Source: Clostridiaceae bacterium 14S0207
GTDB lineage: Bacteria > Bacillota > Clostridia > Clostridiales > Clostridiaceae
Direction of reading: 5' to 3'
NCBI GenBank assembly: GCA_003288255.1
Contig: CP026600.1
Location: 248,001-312,000 of the forward strand
Length of the DNA stretch: 64,000 bases
The notes beneath the pieces were generated by a model. The model made no database searches, was not told where the DNA came from, and saw only the letters and a list, made by a program, of their open reading frames with translations. Shown piece after piece: positions 9,006-18,490 of the stretch (the first letter of the stretch is position 1; each line of letters starts with the position of its first letter). A program made the position numbers and the translations under genes.

Positions 9006-11102
9006 ATGAAAAAAAGTAATGAAAAAGGTTTTAGAAAGTTAAATACTAAATTAGTAATTTCTTATTTAGTATTATCTTTTTGTATAATCTTTCTCTTAAA
9101 TATTGTTATGTATTTTATGATTAGCAAGGCAACATATAAGGATTATGTCTTAGCATCTAAAAGAGAAATAGTACAAATAGATACTGGAATTAATAGGTAT
9201 ATAAAAACTTTAGAACAAAATATAAACATGTTTTCACAATCAGAGTTACTAAAGGGTGTGAATTCAAAAATTACTTCTTATATAAATCTAAAGGGCATTA
9301 ATGGGAAAATACCTATGGAACCATTAAAAAAGGATCCATATGAGCGCGAAATATACAAACGGTTTAATAACTTTTTAAAAGCTCATGAGGATGTAAAAAG
9401 TGTTTTTATAGGGGTTGCTGAAAATGGAGGATATGTTCAATGTCCCGCTGAAGATAGAAAAGAGGGATATGATGCAAGAAAACGAGGCTGGTATGAACTA
9501 GCTTTACAAAATCCAGGACAAGTAATAATAGATAAGGCGGGAAAAACATCTACAGGAGAACTTTCGATAAATCTAATATCTACAGTTCAAGATGATTCAA
9601 ATAAAATTAAGGGTGTTTTTGGAATAGATATAAGCTTAAAGGGCTTAACAGATATAATAAGAAAAATGAAGGTAGGGAAAAATGGATTTGTTATACTTAC
9701 AGATAAGTATGGAAAAATTTTAGCTAATCCTAAGGATAAGAATAGTGTTTTAAAAAATATAAAAGATATTAATGTTAAAGGATTGGAAAAGGTTTATAAA
9801 TTACAAGGTAAGGAAGAAAAAATAAAGTTTATTGATGGTAAAGAGTATATTGTAGGAGTACATAAATCACAAAATAATAAATTGGATTGGAACTATATAT
9901 TTTTTATTGATAATAATGAACTATTAAGCGGTGCTAAAAAAATAGGTAGTATCAATGCTGTTTTAGGAATAATTTTTATGGTAATATGTGTTTTTGTAGC
10001 AGGAATCTTAGGAAAGAAAATTTCTAAGCCTATTATATCTTTAGCTGAAAGTATTAAGATAATAGGAACAGGAGATTTTTCAAAGCAAATAGATGAGAAA
10101 AACTTAAAAATTAAAGATGAGATTGGTGAAATGGCAATATCTACTGAAACCATGAGAGGTAAAGTAAGCAATATGCTCATAGATGTAAAAAAAGGATTTA
10201 ACTCAGTACAAGATGGAACAGAGGATCTATCTAAAGCATCTATACAAATGGCACAAGCATCTACGGAGGTTGCTAGTACAATACAAGAAGTAGCAAAGAG
10301 TGTTATAAATCAAGCTGAAGAATTAAGTAGTGTAAGTTTTATAACAGAAGAAGCTAAAAAACAATTAACAGAAATGAATAAATTTTTAAACGAAATAAGT
10401 AATAAATCTAAGAACATAGATGATTTTGCCAATGAGAGTAATGTTGATATGATAGAGTTGGCAAAAACAGTAGAAAAAATCAAAAATGTTTTTGGGTCAT
10501 TCTTAAATAAGGTTAAAAATTTAGATAATCAGATTAATAAGATAGAAGAGATTACAAGTCTGATAAATTCAATATCTGGACAAACCAATTTACTTGCATT
10601 AAATGCAGCTATAGAAGCAGCTAGAGTAGGGGAAGCAGGAAAAGGATTTGCAGTTGTAGCTGGTGAAGTTAGAAAACTTTCAGAGCAGACAAAAGAATCA
10701 GCAGATAATATAAATGTATTAATTAAGAACATAGTACAAGAAACTAATAATATTCTAAGCACATCTAATGATTTAGATAAAGAATTAAATGATCAAGGTA
10801 TAGTTATAGAAAAGAGTTTAAATTCTTTTGAAGCAATAATAACATCAGTTGGGGACATAACGCCAATGATAGATAATTTAGAACAAACTGTTGAAAAAAT
10901 AAATTCAAAGAATGAAGAAGTTGTTTCTAGTATAGAAAGTGTATCGGCATCAGCACAGCAAGTATCGGCATCAACAGAAGAAATATCAGCATCTGCAGAA
11001 GAAATGAATGCTACGGCAGAACAGGTATCAGAAACATCACAAAAGCTTAATAAATTAACTAATGCAGTTATGGATAAAGTAAATGTGTTTAAATTAAAAT
11101 AA
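9006..11102 (+). CDS. Methyl-accepting chemotaxis protein with dCache sensor
   Basis: A 698-residue transmembrane chemoreceptor. Segment 1 (about 16-38) and segment 2 (about 316-337) enclose a dCache-type extracellular sensor with the [11 protein letters not shown] motif and a later GIDISL Asp, both common in small-molecule-binding Cache domains. A HAMP linker follows, then the signalling domain with the conserved hairpin tip (about residues 520-560: [25 protein letters not shown] region) and Ser/Ala/Glu-rich methylation helices. CTTGGAGG precedes the ATG. The signalling half is nearly identical in DNA to that of the next gene while the sensors have diverged, so the pair probably feeds the same array with different ligands. 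Confidence 0.95.
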   Translation: MKKSNEKGFRKLNTKLVISYLVLSFCIIFLLNIVMYFMISKATYKDYVLASKREIVQIDTGINRYIKTLEQNINMFSQSELLKGVNSKITSYINLKGINGKIPMEPLKKDPYEREIYKRFNNFLKAHEDVKSVFIGVAENGGYVQCPAEDRKEGYDARKRGWYELALQNPGQVIIDKAGKTSTGELSINLISTVQDDSNKIKGVFGIDISLKGLTDIIRKMKVGKNGFVILTDKYGKILANPKDKNSVLKNIKDINVKGLEKVYKLQGKEEKIKFIDGKEYIVGVHKSQNNKLDWNYIFFIDNNELLSGAKKIGSINAVLGIIFMVICVFVAGILGKKISKPIISLAESIKIIGTGDFSKQIDEKNLKIKDEIGEMAISTETMRGKVSNMLIDVKKGFNSVQDGTEDLSKASIQMAQASTEVASTIQEVAKSVINQAEELSSVSFITEEAKKQLTEMNKFLNEISNKSKNIDDFANESNVDMIELAKTVEKIKNVFGSFLNKVKNLDNQINKIEEITSLINSISGQTNLLALNAAIEAARVGEAGKGFAVVAGEVRKLSEQTKESADNINVLIKNIVQETNNILSTSNDLDKELNDQGIVIEKSLNSFEAIITSVGDITPMIDNLEQTVEKINSKNEEVVSSIESVSASAQQVSASTEEISASAEEMNATAEQVSETSQKLNKLTNAVMDKVNVFKLK

Positions 11103-11121
11103 TAAATTGTAATTTAAGTAA

Positions 11122-11160
11122 AAAGGCAATTACATCAATATATGTAGTTGCCTTTTTTTT
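11122..11160 (+). terminator. Rho-independent terminator after first chemoreceptor
   Basis: A stem of about 14 bp (left arm 11122-11135, right arm 11140-11153) with one G-U pair is followed by a run of eight T. Confidence 0.88.
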
Positions 11161-11393
11161 AACAATAGAATTAAGAAATAAGCTTTCCGTTTTTATTAAA
11201 TTAAAGAATAAAAAAATTATCTTTAATGTAAATTAAAAACATAGTTATAATATAAATTCCAAATAAAAGTGTTAGAAAACAAAGAAAATGGTGAAAATTT
11301 CAAAAATAGGTAGTATAATATTCTTAAATAAAAATTATAAATAAATTAAATTTTAAAAAAAACGTACTAAATTATGGAGAGGAAGTGTTTGTT

Positions 11394-13487
11394 TTGGATA
11401 AACATAGTAAAAAAATGCATAGAAAGTTAAATAAAAAATTAATTACATCTTATTTAGTGTTATCATTTTGTATTATATTTTTCTTAAATATTGTTATTTA
11501 TTTTATGGTCAGTGGAGAAACAAAGAAAGATAATTTAAAAGCAGCTAAAAGAGAAATACTTGAAATTGATAGTGGAATTAGTAGATATATAGGGACTTTA
11601 CAACAAAATGTAAAGATGACTGCTACTTCTGAGCTTATGTCTAAGTTAGATAAAAGAATAACATCATATGTTAATGCTACCGGTGATAAAAAAATACCTA
11701 TGGAACCATTTAAACATAACTCATATGAATCTGAAGTTTTTAGAACCTTTGAAAATTTTTTAAGTGCTCATGATGATATAAGAAGTATGTTTGTGGGGGT
11801 AGAGGAAAATGGAGGATATGTTCAATATCCTGCAAAGGCCAGAAAACCCGGATATGATCCTAGAAAAAGAAGTTGGTATAAACTTTCCATGCAAAATCCT
11901 GATAAAGTAAATGTAGATAAGGCATGTAGAACTTCAAGTGGAGATGTTTCAGTAAATATAACATCTGCCGTTAAAGATGCTTCAGGAAAAATAAAAGGTT
12001 CTTGTTCACTAGATATTAGTTTGCATAAGTTAACAGATATAATAAGCAAGTTAAAAATAGGTGAGAAAGGATTTATAATATTAACAGACAGCCAAGGGAC
12101 AGTATTGGCTAATCCTAAGGATAAAGAAAGTGTATTAAAAAATGTAAAGGAACTTAATATTGAGGGTATTGAAAATATTGATTTAGTGAATAAAAAAGAG
12201 AAGAAAATTAAACTTGGTGATGGAGAAAACTATATTGTAAGTTGTCAAAAATCTAACAATAAAGATTTAAATTGGAATTATATTTTCTTTATAAATAATA
12301 ATGAATTATTAAAAAGTGCTAAAAAAATAGGAAGTATTAATGCTGTTTTAGGAATAATTTTTATGGCAATATGTGTTTTTGTAGCGGGAATCTTAGGAAA
12401 GAAAATTTCTAAGCCTATTATATCTTTAGCTGAAAGTATTAAAGTAATAGGAACAGGGGATTTTTCAAAGGAAATAGATGAGAAAAACTTAAAAATTAAA
12501 GATGAGATTGGTGAAATGGCAACTTCTACTGAAACTATGAGAAGTAAAGTAAGTGATATGCTTATAGATGTAAAGAAAGGATTTAATTCGGTACAAGATG
12601 GAACAGAGGATCTATCTAAAGCATCTATACAAATGGCACAAGCATCTACGGAGGTTGCTAGTACAATACAAGAAGTAGCAAAGAGTGTTATAAATCAAGC
12701 TGAAGAATTAAGTAGTGTAAGTTTTATAACAGAAGAAGCTAAAAAACAATTAACAGAAATGAATAAATTTTTAAACGAAATAAGTAATAAATCTAAGAAC
12801 ATAGATGATTTTGCCAATGAGAGTAATGTTGATATGATGGAGTTGGCAAAAACAGTAGAAAAAATCAAAAATGTTTTTGGGTCATTCTTAAATAAGGTTA
12901 AAAATTTAGATAATCAGATTAATAAGATAGAAGAGATTACAAGTCTGATAAATTCAATATCTGGACAAACTAATTTACTTGCATTAAATGCAGCTATAGA
13001 AGCAGCTAGAGTAGGGGAAGCAGGAAAAGGATTTGCAGTTGTAGCTGGTGAAGTTAGAAAACTTTCAGAGCAGACAAAAGAATCAGCAGATAATATAAAT
13101 GTATTAATTAAGAACATAGTACAAGAAACTAATAATATTCTAAGCACATCTAATAATTTAGATAAAGAATTAAATAATCAAGGTATAGTTATAGAAAAAA
13201 GTTTAGATTCTTTTGAAGCAATAATAACATCTGTTGGGGAAATAGTCCCAATGATAGATAATTTAGAACAAATCGTTGAGAAAATAAATTCAAAGAATGA
13301 AGAAGTTGTTTCTAGTATAGAAAGTGTATCGGCATCAGCACAGCAAGTATCGGCATCAACAGAAGAAATATCAGCATCTGCAGAAGAAATGAATGCTACG
13401 GCAGAACAGGTATCGGAAACATCACGAAAACTTAGCGAATTAACTAATGAGGTTATGCATCAAGTGAAAATATTTAAGTTAAAATAA
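11394..13487 (+). CDS. Methyl-accepting chemotaxis protein, paralogue of 9006-11102
   Basis: About 697 residues, same layout as the previous gene: segment 1, dCache sensor with [11 protein letters not shown], segment 2, HAMP, signalling domain. TTG 11394 is chosen as start because GGAGAGG (11376-11382) lies 11 bases upstream and the resulting N-terminus aligns without gap to the paralogue; GTG 11385 is only 2 bases from that site. From about codon 310 onward the protein and most third codon positions match the first gene, whereas the sensor (about 40-300) is much less similar. This pattern points to duplication with later gene conversion of the signalling half. Confidence 0.94.
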   Translation: MDKHSKKMHRKLNKKLITSYLVLSFCIIFFLNIVIYFMVSGETKKDNLKAAKREILEIDSGISRYIGTLQQNVKMTATSELMSKLDKRITSYVNATGDKKIPMEPFKHNSYESEVFRTFENFLSAHDDIRSMFVGVEENGGYVQYPAKARKPGYDPRKRSWYKLSMQNPDKVNVDKACRTSSGDVSVNITSAVKDASGKIKGSCSLDISLHKLTDIISKLKIGEKGFIILTDSQGTVLANPKDKESVLKNVKELNIEGIENIDLVNKKEKKIKLGDGENYIVSCQKSNNKDLNWNYIFFINNNELLKSAKKIGSINAVLGIIFMAICVFVAGILGKKISKPIISLAESIKVIGTGDFSKEIDEKNLKIKDEIGEMATSTETMRSKVSDMLIDVKKGFNSVQDGTEDLSKASIQMAQASTEVASTIQEVAKSVINQAEELSSVSFITEEAKKQLTEMNKFLNEISNKSKNIDDFANESNVDMMELAKTVEKIKNVFGSFLNKVKNLDNQINKIEEITSLINSISGQTNLLALNAAIEAARVGEAGKGFAVVAGEVRKLSEQTKESADNINVLIKNIVQETNNILSTSNNLDKELNNQGIVIEKSLDSFEAIITSVGEIVPMIDNLEQIVEKINSKNEEVVSSIESVSASAQQVSASTEEISASAEEMNATAEQVSETSRKLSELTNEVMHQVKIFKLK

Positions 13488-13577
13488 TTTTGGCAGTGAA
13501 TAATTTGAAAATAAAAGTTAGATTATAAGGTTATACAAATATGTTATTAAGATAAATATAAAAGAAATTTAGAGAAG

Positions 13578-13614
13578 GTGCACTATTAATAATAAGTTAA
13601 TAGTGTACTTTTTT
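13578..13614 (+). terminator. Rho-independent terminator after second chemoreceptor
   Basis: A 12-bp stem (13578-13589 with 13597-13608, one G-U pair) is followed by six T. Confidence 0.85.
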
Positions 13615-13659
13615 ATTAAAAATACTACATAATAATGAATAATAGTAAAAAGTTATATA

Positions 13660-13689
13660 TTGACTAGTGATAAAAAAAAGTAATACTAT
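13660..13689 (+). promoter_or_regulatory. Probable promoter of the MarR-family gene
   Basis: TTGACT (13660-13665) and TACTAT (13684-13689) are spaced by 18 bases. The expected transcription start falls at or just before the palindromes at 13700-13726. Confidence 0.5.
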
Positions 13690-13699
13690 TAATAAATAA

Positions 13700-13726
13700 T
13701 TAGCATACTAATGATTAGTATACTAA
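13700..13726. promoter_or_regulatory. Twin palindromic operator, probably bound by the MarR protein
   Basis: TTAGCATACTAA (13700-13711) and TTAGTATACTAA (13715-13726) are two copies of one 12-base palindrome with a 15-base period; the second copy is a perfect palindrome. They lie between the promoter and the MarR-family start codon, the usual place for autorepression. Binding is inferred. Confidence 0.65.
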
Positions 13727-13758
13727 CTTAACTTAGATTATAATCGGGGGAAGAGAAT

Positions 13759-14202
13759 ATGAAAGGTTCTTTAGAATTTACTATAGCAATGCTTATAAGA
13801 GATATTAATTCCAAAATGAATCAAAAAATTATGGAAGAATTAAAAACTACAGGACTTACAGTACCACAAATAACTGTAATTAAATTAATAGCCCATCATA
13901 AAGAGTTAACAGTTACAGAATTAAGTGAAAGAATGAGTGTTACTAAAGCAACTATGTCTGGGATATTAGATAGGCTAGAAAACATGGATATTATTGAAAG
14001 AGTTAGAAGTGAAGAAGATAAAAGAATGGTTTATGTTAAGTTTTCGGCAGAGGGTTTTAAAATGGCATTACAGATAAAAGAAATTATGAACAACTGTTTT
14101 AAAAATATTTTTAAGGGGATAGAAGAGGAACGTTTAGAGGGCATAGAAAAACAATTAATTTCGTTGGTAGGAATAATAGAAGAATCTTTAGATAAGAAAT
14201 GA
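13759..14202 (+). CDS. MarR-family regulator, HsmR-like
   Basis: A 147-residue MarR protein with the winged helix at about 45-110 (LTVTELSERMSVTKATMSGILDRLE recognition region; wing with EEDKRMVYVKF) and N- and C-terminal dimer helices. CGGGGGAAG precedes the ATG. The next gene encodes an HsmA-family membrane protein, and in Clostridioides difficile the pair hsmR-hsmA is described as a heme-sensing system in which the MarR protein responds to heme. The name here rests on that gene pairing and is inferred; the MarR family itself is clear. Confidence 0.88.
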   Translation: MKGSLEFTIAMLIRDINSKMNQKIMEELKTTGLTVPQITVIKLIAHHKELTVTELSERMSVTKATMSGILDRLENMDIIERVRSEEDKRMVYVKFSAEGFKMALQIKEIMNNCFKNIFKGIEEERLEGIEKQLISLVGIIEESLDKK

Positions 14203-14251
14203 GAAAAATAAGGTTTTTACATAAGAAAAAAATAAAAGAGGTGATTTAAAA

Positions 14252-14623
14252 ATGTTATTAGCAAAGGCAATAACTTTTATTACAGCAGCACTTATATTTT
14301 ATACAATAGGTGTTTTTGGAGAAAAAAAACAAGGCGTTTTAAAAAATTGGCATGTAATAATTTTTTGGGGCGGTTTGATATGTGATACTTTAGGAACAAG
14401 TTTCATGGGAAAAATTGCAGGAAGTATGTTTGAATTTAATATCCATGGTATAACTGGACTTTTAGCAATATTACTTATGTTATTCCATGCAATATGGGCT
14501 ACAATAGTTTTATTAAAAAACAATAGAAGATCTAAAGAAACATTTCATAAATTTAGTATAGTAGTGTGGGTTATCTGGTTAATTCCATATGTATCAGGAA
14601 TGATAGTAGGTATGATGAAATAA
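14252..14623 (+). CDS. hsmA: HsmA family membrane protein
   Basis: A 123-residue protein with four hydrophobic segments, matching the length and pattern of the HsmA family (TIGR03987): the segment with FWGGLICDTLGTSFMG, the His in NIHGITGLLAI, and FHAIWATIVLL in the third segment. In C. difficile HsmA binds heme and contributes to oxidative stress tolerance; conserved membrane His residues could serve as ligands. AGAGGTGA precedes the ATG. It lies 49 bases after the MarR gene with no terminator between, so the two are probably one operon. The family call is fairly secure; heme binding in this protein is inferred. Confidence 0.85.
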   Translation: MLLAKAITFITAALIFYTIGVFGEKKQGVLKNWHVIIFWGGLICDTLGTSFMGKIAGSMFEFNIHGITGLLAILLMLFHAIWATIVLLKNNRRSKETFHKFSIVVWVIWLIPYVSGMIVGMMK

Positions 14624-14662
14624 ATCTATAGAATATATGGATTTAATAATATGAAAAAGTAT

Positions 14663-14710
14663 AAAGATCTTAAAGTTAAGAAATAAGAATAACTTTAAGA
14701 TCTTTTTTAG
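14663..14710 (+). terminator. Rho-independent terminator of the hsmRA operon
   Basis: A 16-bp perfect stem (14663-14678 with 14690-14705) is followed by a run of T. Confidence 0.9.
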
Positions 14711-14817
14711 TGTATTGACGAAGCTTTATTATGATAGAAATATATAAGTAAATATAAACAAGAGTCATGAAATAATAAACAATTCTAGTTCTTTTAGAGA
14801 AAAAAGGGTGTAAAATT

Positions 14818-15123
14818 GTGGATAAGTTAGTGATAACTCTGGAAAAATATAATCTTTTAATGAAGGTTTTAATTTTAAGTTTTATATGTATAAATTTTTT
14901 ATATGCAGATGGAATTCCAAGGAAGATAATTATTTTTTCCTTTTAAATATAACTTTGTATAAAGTTCATTGTCTTATTTTTTATGATATATGTTTTTTAT
15001 GAGATTTATATAGATTTTCAAAAATTTATTTTAAAAGAAAATATAGAATTAAAGGAGAAAAATAAGGAGTTAGTATATTTAAAAAATTATATAGAGTTAA
15101 GCAAACAAAATCATATTATTTAG
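14818..15123 (+). pseudogene. Degraded small membrane-protein gene
   Basis: A GTG start after GGGTG reads 42 codons with one hydrophobic stretch (MKVLILSFICINFLYADG). It meets TAA at 14944 and TAA at 14950, then continues in the same frame to TAG at 15121. The second part encodes another hydrophobic stretch followed by a charged coiled-coil-like helix (ELKEKNKELVYLKNYIEL). Reading through both stops gives a plausible two-segment membrane protein of about 100 residues. I do not recognise the family. The surrounding stretch 14711-15407 shows no other gene. Confidence 0.4.
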
Positions 15124-15407
15124 TATTACTTATTTTGTTATAGGGATTTATATAGCTAAAAGAGAAGAAAGACCAAGTAGATATTAAAAAGTGTTTTTGT
15201 TATGTAATATAAATTAGGAGATATTTATTTTAATTAAGCTTTAATAAATTTTAAATTTACAATATTGACATAATAAAATGAAGTTAAATTATTAAAAAAG
15301 ATGTTGTGAAATGTTGATTTCTCGTTATGTTTGCATTAAAATTACTATGCACACAATAAAATGTATACGCAATAAAATATATATAATGTTTATGGAGGTA
15401 AATTTTA

Positions 15408-16838
15408 ATGTCTGAAAACAAGGAGTCGCGCAATATTTTATGGTACAGCTTAGCGTTTATGGCATTTTCTGCTGTATGGGGATTTGGCAATGTAGTTAAT
15501 GGATTTTCAGAATTTGGTGGATTAAAAGCCATTGTATCATGGGTTATTATTTTTGCAATTTATTTTGTACCATATGCACTAATGGTAGGAGAACTTGGTT
15601 CTTCATTTAAGGAATTAGGAGGAGGAGTAAGTTCATGGGTTCATGAAACTATTGGCCCTAAAGTTGCATATTATGCAGGTTGGACTTATTGGGTTGTTCA
15701 TATGCCATATATTTCTCAGAAACCTCAAGGAACAATTATTGCTGGATGTTGGGCTATATTTCAAGATAATACTGTAAGTAAAATAAATCCATTAATTTTA
15801 CAATCTATGTGTTTAGTTATATTTATAATAGGATTATTGATTTCTTTAAGAGGAGTTAATATTTTAAAGAAGATAACAACTATTGCTGGAACATCAATGT
15901 TTATCATGTCTATACTATTCATTTTACTCATGATAGCTGCACCGTCTATTACAGATGCTAAATTAATAAATATTGATTGGTCAACTAAAACGTTTTTACC
16001 AACTTTTGATCTTAAATATTTTACAAGCTTAGCTATATTGGTATTTGCAGTTGGTGGATGTGAAAAGATTTCACCTTATGTAAATAAAATGAAAGATCCT
16101 GAAAAAGGTTTTCCTAAAGGAATGATTACACTTGCTATTATGGTAGCTATTTGTGCTATTTTAGGAACTATATCTTTAGGTATGATGTTTGATTCTAATA
16201 ATGTTCCAAAAGATTTATTAACTAATGGTGCCTATTATGCATTTCAAAAGTTAGGTAATTATTATCATGTAGGAAATACTTTTGTTATAATTTATGCTAT
16301 AACAAATTTAATTGGACAAGTTGCAACTTTAATATTATCTATTGATGCACCTTTACGTATTTTACTTGAAAGTACTGATAAGGAATATATACCTGAAAAG
16401 TTATTTGTAAAAAATAAATATGGAGCTTTTACTAATGGACATAAATTAATAGGAATAATTGTTTCCATATTAATAATAATTCCAGCCTTTGGAATAGGTA
16501 GTGTGGATTCCATGGTAAGGTGGTTGGTTAAATTAAATGCAGTATGTATGCCATTACGTTATTTATGGGTATTTGTTGCATATATTGCGTTAAAGAAGGC
16601 TGGAGATAAGTTTTCAGCAGAATACCGTTTTACAAAAAATAGTAAATTAGGTATTATAATGGGCATTTGGTGTTTTGTATTTACGGCTTTTGCTTGTATA
16701 GGTGGTATGTGGTCAGATAACGCTTTCCAGCTAGCATTAAATATATTAACACCTTTTATATTAATAGGATTAGGATTAATAATGCCTAAGTTAGCAGAAA
16801 AAGAGAGAAATAAAAAAAATATTAGTACTTTAAAATAA
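15408..16838 (+). CDS. Amino acid permease, APC superfamily
   Basis: A 476-residue protein with about 12 hydrophobic segments. The first segment carries an APC-type Gly-rich unwound region (WGFGNVVNGFSEFGG), and FAVGGCEKISPYVNKMKDPEKGFPKG around residues 215-240 matches the family's segment-6 region. AGGAGGAGTAAGTTC-like DNA inside the gene is coding. ATGGAGG precedes the ATG. It most resembles the glutamate/GABA-antiporter branch, but the substrate cannot be read from sequence. It is monocistronic and shares a bidirectional terminator with the converging ytaF gene. Confidence 0.88.
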   Translation: MSENKESRNILWYSLAFMAFSAVWGFGNVVNGFSEFGGLKAIVSWVIIFAIYFVPYALMVGELGSSFKELGGGVSSWVHETIGPKVAYYAGWTYWVVHMPYISQKPQGTIIAGCWAIFQDNTVSKINPLILQSMCLVIFIIGLLISLRGVNILKKITTIAGTSMFIMSILFILLMIAAPSITDAKLINIDWSTKTFLPTFDLKYFTSLAILVFAVGGCEKISPYVNKMKDPEKGFPKGMITLAIMVAICAILGTISLGMMFDSNNVPKDLLTNGAYYAFQKLGNYYHVGNTFVIIYAITNLIGQVATLILSIDAPLRILLESTDKEYIPEKLFVKNKYGAFTNGHKLIGIIVSILIIIPAFGIGSVDSMVRWLVKLNAVCMPLRYLWVFVAYIALKKAGDKFSAEYRFTKNSKLGIIMGIWCFVFTAFACIGGMWSDNAFQLALNILTPFILIGLGLIMPKLAEKERNKKNISTLK

Positions 16839-16854
16839 TTATATGAATTTCAAA

Positions 16855-16901
16855 AAAGCTGTCTTGCAATAGAAATTTTATTTCTGTTGTATGACAGCTT
16901 T
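16855..16901. terminator. Bidirectional terminator between permease and ytaF
   Basis: Outer arms AAAGCTGTC (16855-16863) and GACAGCTTT (16893-16901) enclose a further, slightly mismatched stem. T-rich flanks on both sides fit termination of both converging genes. Confidence 0.8.
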
Positions 16902-16922
16902 GTTATTTTATAATATATATTT

Positions 16923-17546
16923 TTAGAATAATCGCTTAAATGCCAAGGCTATTAATAGTACACCTGATAACCAAGATAAGTTAATGTTTGTTTTTTCTAC
17001 GATCTTTCTACCTATAAATGTACCTAGCAGTATAGCTAATATACCACAGATAAAAGAGCAAAGAACTACTAGTAAGTAGTTTATATCACCTAAACTTCCT
17101 GCGAATCCTACAGCTAGTGAATCTAGGGATAAGGCTACTGCTAGATAAAAAGCTTCTTTATAACTAAGAATTTTTGATTTATTTATGTCTGCTTTAGTTT
17201 CATCTAAATATATATCCAATACGAATTGTATATCAGATACTTTTACGGTAACTTTTTTATTTGCATTAGTATGTTTCCGTAAATAAGTTTTTATAAGACT
17301 TTCAAATAAATAATATATTCCTAGTAAGAATAAGATTACAAAACTTATTATCAATGTAGCTCTATCAGGTATAAATTTTTTTAATATAGAGCCTAAGAAT
17401 AATGATATAGCAAGAAATGCAGAACATACTAGATTGATTACAGTTAAAGATGAAAATGGAATCTTTATTTTATTTGTTCCATAAGCAATACTTGCTACAA
17501 AAGCATCCAAGGATAGGGCTGAAACTAGCAACAATACTTCTAACAT
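16923..17546 (-). CDS. ytaF: Sporulation membrane protein YtaF
   Basis: A 207-residue protein with six hydrophobic segments arranged as two repeats, each beginning with a Ser/Leu-Asp motif: ALSLDAFVASIAYG near the N-terminus and ALSLDSLAVGFAGSLG near residue 140. This repeat is shared with the MntP manganese exporters, and the length and central charged loop (about 90-125) fit YtaF of spore formers. AGGAGTG precedes the start on the minus strand. Transport activity has not been settled for the family. Its presence supports an endospore-forming host. Confidence 0.85.
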   Translation of the reverse strand: MLEVLLLVSALSLDAFVASIAYGTNKIKIPFSSLTVINLVCSAFLAISLFLGSILKKFIPDRATLIISFVILFLLGIYYLFESLIKTYLRKHTNANKKVTVKVSDIQFVLDIYLDETKADINKSKILSYKEAFYLAVALSLDSLAVGFAGSLGDINYLLVVLCSFICGILAILLGTFIGRKIVEKTNINLSWLSGVLLIALAFKRLF

Positions 17547-17841
17547 AACAGCACTCCTTTGCTTTTATTTAATTACGGATACTAACATGATATTCATTTT
17601 ATATATAAAGAGTTCATATGTTTTTTTTGAGATTTTTATTAAGTTTATTTGTTTATTCAGCACAAGATGTAAAGATATGAAGAAATTCAGAACGTAATAA
17701 CGGTATAAATATTTTAAGTATAGATTAAAATATAAAGAGATATTAAAAATAAATATGTAGGAAGTTTTAAAATAGAAAATTATGTTTGTATCTATACAAA
17801 ATAAAAATTTTTTTAGAATAAAAAATAAGGGAGATAGAAAA

Positions 17842-18021
17842 ATGAGTAATGACTTGCATGTAAATCCAAAAAAAGTTGCTAAAATTGGTACATTTACAAA
17901 AAATGCCGTCCAAAATTTTGAAAATAACATAGTAAATCAAACTAATTATTTAGAAAAAGTTAAAAGAGATGAAGAAAGAGCTAAGGAAAAAGAAGAAAAT
18001 GATAAAAATCAATTAGAGTAA
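17842..18021 (+). CDS. Small hypothetical protein, 59 residues
   Basis: ATG 17842 follows AAGGGAGATAG at good spacing and a strong terminator follows the stop. The product is hydrophilic and highly charged, and its C-terminal half (YLEKVKRDEERAKEKEEND) is predicted helical. No signal peptide or membrane segment is seen. I do not recognise the family. It may be a small spore or stress protein, but nothing in the sequence decides this. Confidence 0.7.
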   Translation: MSNDLHVNPKKVAKIGTFTKNAVQNFENNIVNQTNYLEKVKRDEERAKEKEENDKNQLE

Positions 18022-18030
18022 TATAATAAA

Positions 18031-18070
18031 AAAACTATGAAATTAGAAAAACTGATTTCATAGTTTTTTA
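18031..18070 (+). terminator. Rho-independent terminator, also the intron insertion site
   Basis: A 13-bp perfect stem (18031-18043 with 18055-18067) is followed by T residues. The group II intron begins two bases after the T tract. Confidence 0.9.
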
Positions 18071-18490
18071 TGTGCGCCCAGCATGGGCGCAATCTATAGG
18101 GTGAAAGTCCCGAGCGCCGAAGGTGATATAGGCGTTAGCCAATGACGAGGGTGTCCATTGCGAGATGGAATCTGAAGGAAGTCGGAGGGCAAAATTCCGG
18201 TCTGAGGAATACGAATCACATAAGAGGCTGATTATAGCTGGATGAGTTTGCATAACAAAACAAAGTCCGTATCACCCGAAAGCTACTACAGTATATGTGG
18301 CAGATATATGGAATGAAAGATTGCGTTCTTACCTGGGGAGGTCTGATAGATATATCATTAAAGGATGAATTTCCTACATGATAACTTACATAGTGATATG
18401 TAACTGAACTATCAGAAGTCAGCAGAGGTCATAGTACCACACTATGTGCACGTAGTGCGGGAAGGACTGAACATTAGGAGGTTTTCAGCT

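Noticed and set aside
10529-10762. Identical minus-strand open frames inside both chemoreceptor genes (also 12914-13147)
   Set aside because: They are the reverse complement of the conserved signalling tip; their conservation follows from the chemoreceptor sequence.
17565-17930. Open frame of 121 codons on the minus strand between ytaF and the small gene
   Set aside because: It overlaps the 59-residue plus-strand gene that has a good ribosome binding site and terminator, and its own product is low-complexity Phe/Leu/Ile sequence without a start site.
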